Shown here piece after piece: positions 62,507 to 64,000 of a stretch of 64,000 bases of DNA (positions within the stretch are counted from its first letter, which is position 1; every line of letters begins with the position of its first letter). The notes beneath the pieces are model-generated. The model searched no databases. It was given only the letters and a program-made list of their open reading frames with translations, and was not told the origin of the DNA. Where the stretch lies: the NCBI GenBank assembly GCA_947588995.1, contig CANPZI010000010.1:1-64000 (forward strand). Direction: 5' to 3'. This DNA comes from an uncultured Lachnospiraceae bacterium. Its GTDB lineage: Bacteria; Bacillota; Clostridia; Lachnospirales; Lachnospiraceae. The position numbers and the translations under genes are program-made.

Positions 62507-63763
62507 ATGGAATATATTAAGAGTAAAGACATTTATCTGTTGATGCGCGACATACTGAAACTGATCCATCCCAGGCTGATGGAGCACGGCTCGAAAGTGG
62601 CTTATATGGTGTGCCTGATGCTGCGGGAAAAGGGGCGGTATGAGCTCTTCGAGCTGGCGGACATCTCCATGATCTGCACCATGCACGACATCGGCGCCTA
62701 CATGACGGAGGCGGGCAAGATTAACGATATGCTGCGCTATGAGTCCAGAGACAGCATGGCGCACTCCATCTACGGCTATCTTTTCTTCAAGTATCTGTCA
62801 CCGGTGCCGGATCTGTCCAGAGTCATCATGTACCACCACATGGACTACGAGCAGCTCAAGCAGGTGGATTACGAGTTCAAAAATGTCGCCGCCTATATCA
62901 ATATCGCCGAGAAGATGGATATCTATTCGTCCTCTATGGGCAGCCAGTTTGATCTGCATATGTTCGAGCGGATGAGCGGGACGAAACTGTCCCCGGATGG
63001 CTTGTCCCTGTTCTATCAGGTGGCAAATAAGTATGAGATTTTCGATAAGATCAAGAGCGGAGAGTACAAGCAGCATCTCCAGGAGCTGGCGGAGTATATG
63101 ATCTTCTCCAATGAGGACAAAAAGAAATTCCTGGAGATGCTGATGTACTGCCTGGGCTTCCGCAGCAAGGGCATGGTGATGGACAATATCACCACGGTCT
63201 GCGTCTGCGAGGAGCTGGCCGAGGAGATGATGCTGCCGCCGGTGGAGAAAGAGATCCTGTACTACGGAGCCCTGATCCATGATATCGGTATGCTGGCGAT
63301 ACCGCGGGAGATCATTGAGGCGTCCCGCAAGCTGGAGCCGGAGGAGGTCAAACTGCTCAGGACCCATGTGGACATCGCGGAGGAGGTCCTGAAGGACAAG
63401 ATGCAGGCGGAAGTCTTCAATATCGCCCTGGCCCATCACGAGAGAGGGGATGGCAGCGGTTATCCGCGCCGTCTCAAAGATCTGCAGATGAACATGCCGC
63501 AGAAGATCTTACAGGTTGCGGATGTGGTGACGGCGCTTGTGAATCCGCGAAGCTACCGCAAGGACATGCCGAAAGAGAAAGTGATAGCGATTCTGAATGA
63601 GGAGGCCTCCAAGCACAAACTGAAAAAGTCGGTGGTCAGCACTTTTGTCAAGTCTTATGACAGGATTATGGAACATGTCAGACAGGAGGCGGCCGAGATC
63701 GTGAAGATGTACGATACGCTGAACATGCAGTACGAGCTGGTGAGCAAAAAATACAAGATTTAA
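62507..63763 (+). CDS. Tandem HD/HD-GYP phosphodiesterase-like protein
   Basis: This 418-residue protein has two HD-type domains. The first (about residues 20-150) has HGSKVAYMVCLML, MHDIGAYM and IMYHHMDYE. The second (about 205-385) is HD-GYP-like with LIHDIGMLAIP, THVDIAEEVL, HHERGDGSGYPRRL and ADVVTALVNPRSY. HD-GYP proteins degrade cyclic di-GMP; the GYP motif is present in DGSGYP. The start at 62507 has GAGAGG upstream; the ATG at 62486 has no site. It may balance the cyclase at 28250. Confidence 0.9.
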   Translation: MEYIKSKDIYLLMRDILKLIHPRLMEHGSKVAYMVCLMLREKGRYELFELADISMICTMHDIGAYMTEAGKINDMLRYESRDSMAHSIYGYLFFKYLSPVPDLSRVIMYHHMDYEQLKQVDYEFKNVAAYINIAEKMDIYSSSMGSQFDLHMFERMSGTKLSPDGLSLFYQVANKYEIFDKIKSGEYKQHLQELAEYMIFSNEDKKKFLEMLMYCLGFRSKGMVMDNITTVCVCEELAEEMMLPPVEKEILYYGALIHDIGMLAIPREIIEASRKLEPEEVKLLRTHVDIAEEVLKDKMQAEVFNIALAHHERGDGSGYPRRLKDLQMNMPQKILQVADVVTALVNPRSYRKDMPKEKVIAILNEEASKHKLKKSVVSTFVKSYDRIMEHVRQEAAEIVKMYDTLNMQYELVSKKYKI

Positions 63764-63833
63764 TTCGGCGGAATATACAAAATTTAATCACAGGATTTTT
63801 GTATTTTGCATAGCTTTTTATCTGATTTTGCGG

Positions 63834-63839
63834 TATAAT
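63834..63839 (+). promoter_or_regulatory. Possible -10 box for the yesL-like gene
   Basis: A perfect TATAAT lies 28 bases before the last gene's start; no good -35 box is placed 16-18 bp upstream, so confidence is low. Confidence 0.4.
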
Positions 63840-63867
63840 GGATTGTATGTGTAGGAGTTGAGCTGGT

Positions 63868-64000
63868 ATGGGTAAAATTTTTGATATGGACAGCCCGCTG
63901 ATGCGGTTTCTGAACCGCATGGCGGATATGCTGATCCTGAACTTCCTGATGATCCTGTGCTGTATACCGGTCGTCACGATAGGAGCGGCCTGCACGGCAA
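63868..64000 (+). CDS. YesL-family (DUF624) membrane protein, 3' end missing
   Basis: The first 44 codons are present. The start GKIFDMDSPLMRFLNRMADM followed by the hydrophobic LILNFLMILCCIPVVTIGAA is characteristic of YesL/DUF624 proteins. In Firmicutes these often neighbour YesM/YesN and sugar ABC genes. The gene runs off the window end. GTAGGAG precedes the ATG. Confidence 0.85.
   Translation, partial: MGKIFDMDSPLMRFLNRMADMLILNFLMILCCIPVVTIGAACTA

Overview
The window looks like a chromosomal segment of a Lachnospiraceae-type member of the Clostridia. The reasons are the yaaO/holB/ricT/trmN6/rsmI gene order of Firmicutes, a FabK-type fatty-acid cluster with a FabT-like MarR regulator, spmA/spmB spore-maturation genes, YesM/YesN two-component genes next to a sugar ABC transporter, a split transketolase, and G+C-rich coding sequence separated by A+T-rich promoter gaps. 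No integrase, transposase, phage gene or CRISPR array was seen. Assignment to genus is not possible from the sequence alone.

Layout. 1-320: end of a tRNA cluster (Tyr, initiator Met, Phe) closed by a terminator. 505-3256: LytTR response regulator and GHKL sensor kinase, then an unknown charged protein. 3394-8914: surface-polysaccharide cassette (MBOAT acyltransferase, SGNH-like partner, CgeB-like glycosyltransferase), AzlC/AzlD amino-acid exporter and a small HD hydrolase. 8979-15314: conserved information-processing block (YaaO-type decarboxylase, guanylate-kinase-like protein, YaaR, HolB, RicT, TrmN6, RsmI). 15349-22709: type II fatty-acid synthesis operon acpP-fabK-fabD-fabG-fabF-fabZ-(flavin oxidoreductase)-fabH. 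22786-25483: spmA, an FAD oxidoreductase and spmB. 25875-26327: fabT-like regulator. 26284-29338 (minus): DUF885 metallopeptidase-like protein and a diguanylate cyclase.

29446-46845 is an L-arabinose (pentose) locus. A three-part sensor (YesM-type kinase, membrane-anchored sugar-binding protein, YesN-type regulator) and a convergent AraR-type repressor flank an ABC importer (lipoprotein, double ATPase, two permeases). Then come arabinose isomerase, a ribulokinase-like kinase, ribulose-5-phosphate 4-epimerase, transketolase in two subunits and ribulose-phosphate 3-epimerase. The locus therefore carries sensing, uptake, conversion to xylulose-5-phosphate and entry into the pentose-phosphate pathway.

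47104-64000: BlaI/BlaR1-like pair, XRE regulator, a GH9 glycosidase with no signal peptide, SEC-C methionine aminopeptidase, a coiled-coil membrane protein, MetRS, a lipase-like hydrolase, a small exported or anchored protein, D-lactate dehydrogenase, a signalling block (pseudo-receiver/receiver protein, PocR-domain hybrid kinase with HPt), a GNAT protein, a tandem HD-GYP protein and the start of a YesL-family gene.

The most notable signals are regulatory. Three perfect TTTGA-N3-TCAAA dyads lie at the acpP promoter, between fabK and fabD, and at the fabT promoter; they tie the cluster to its own regulator. A 335-bp fabG-fabF spacer holds a 90-bp perfect direct repeat built from GCGAAGC mini-hairpins. 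The arabinose importer promoter has an 11-bp direct repeat 31 bp apart with an overlapping dyad.
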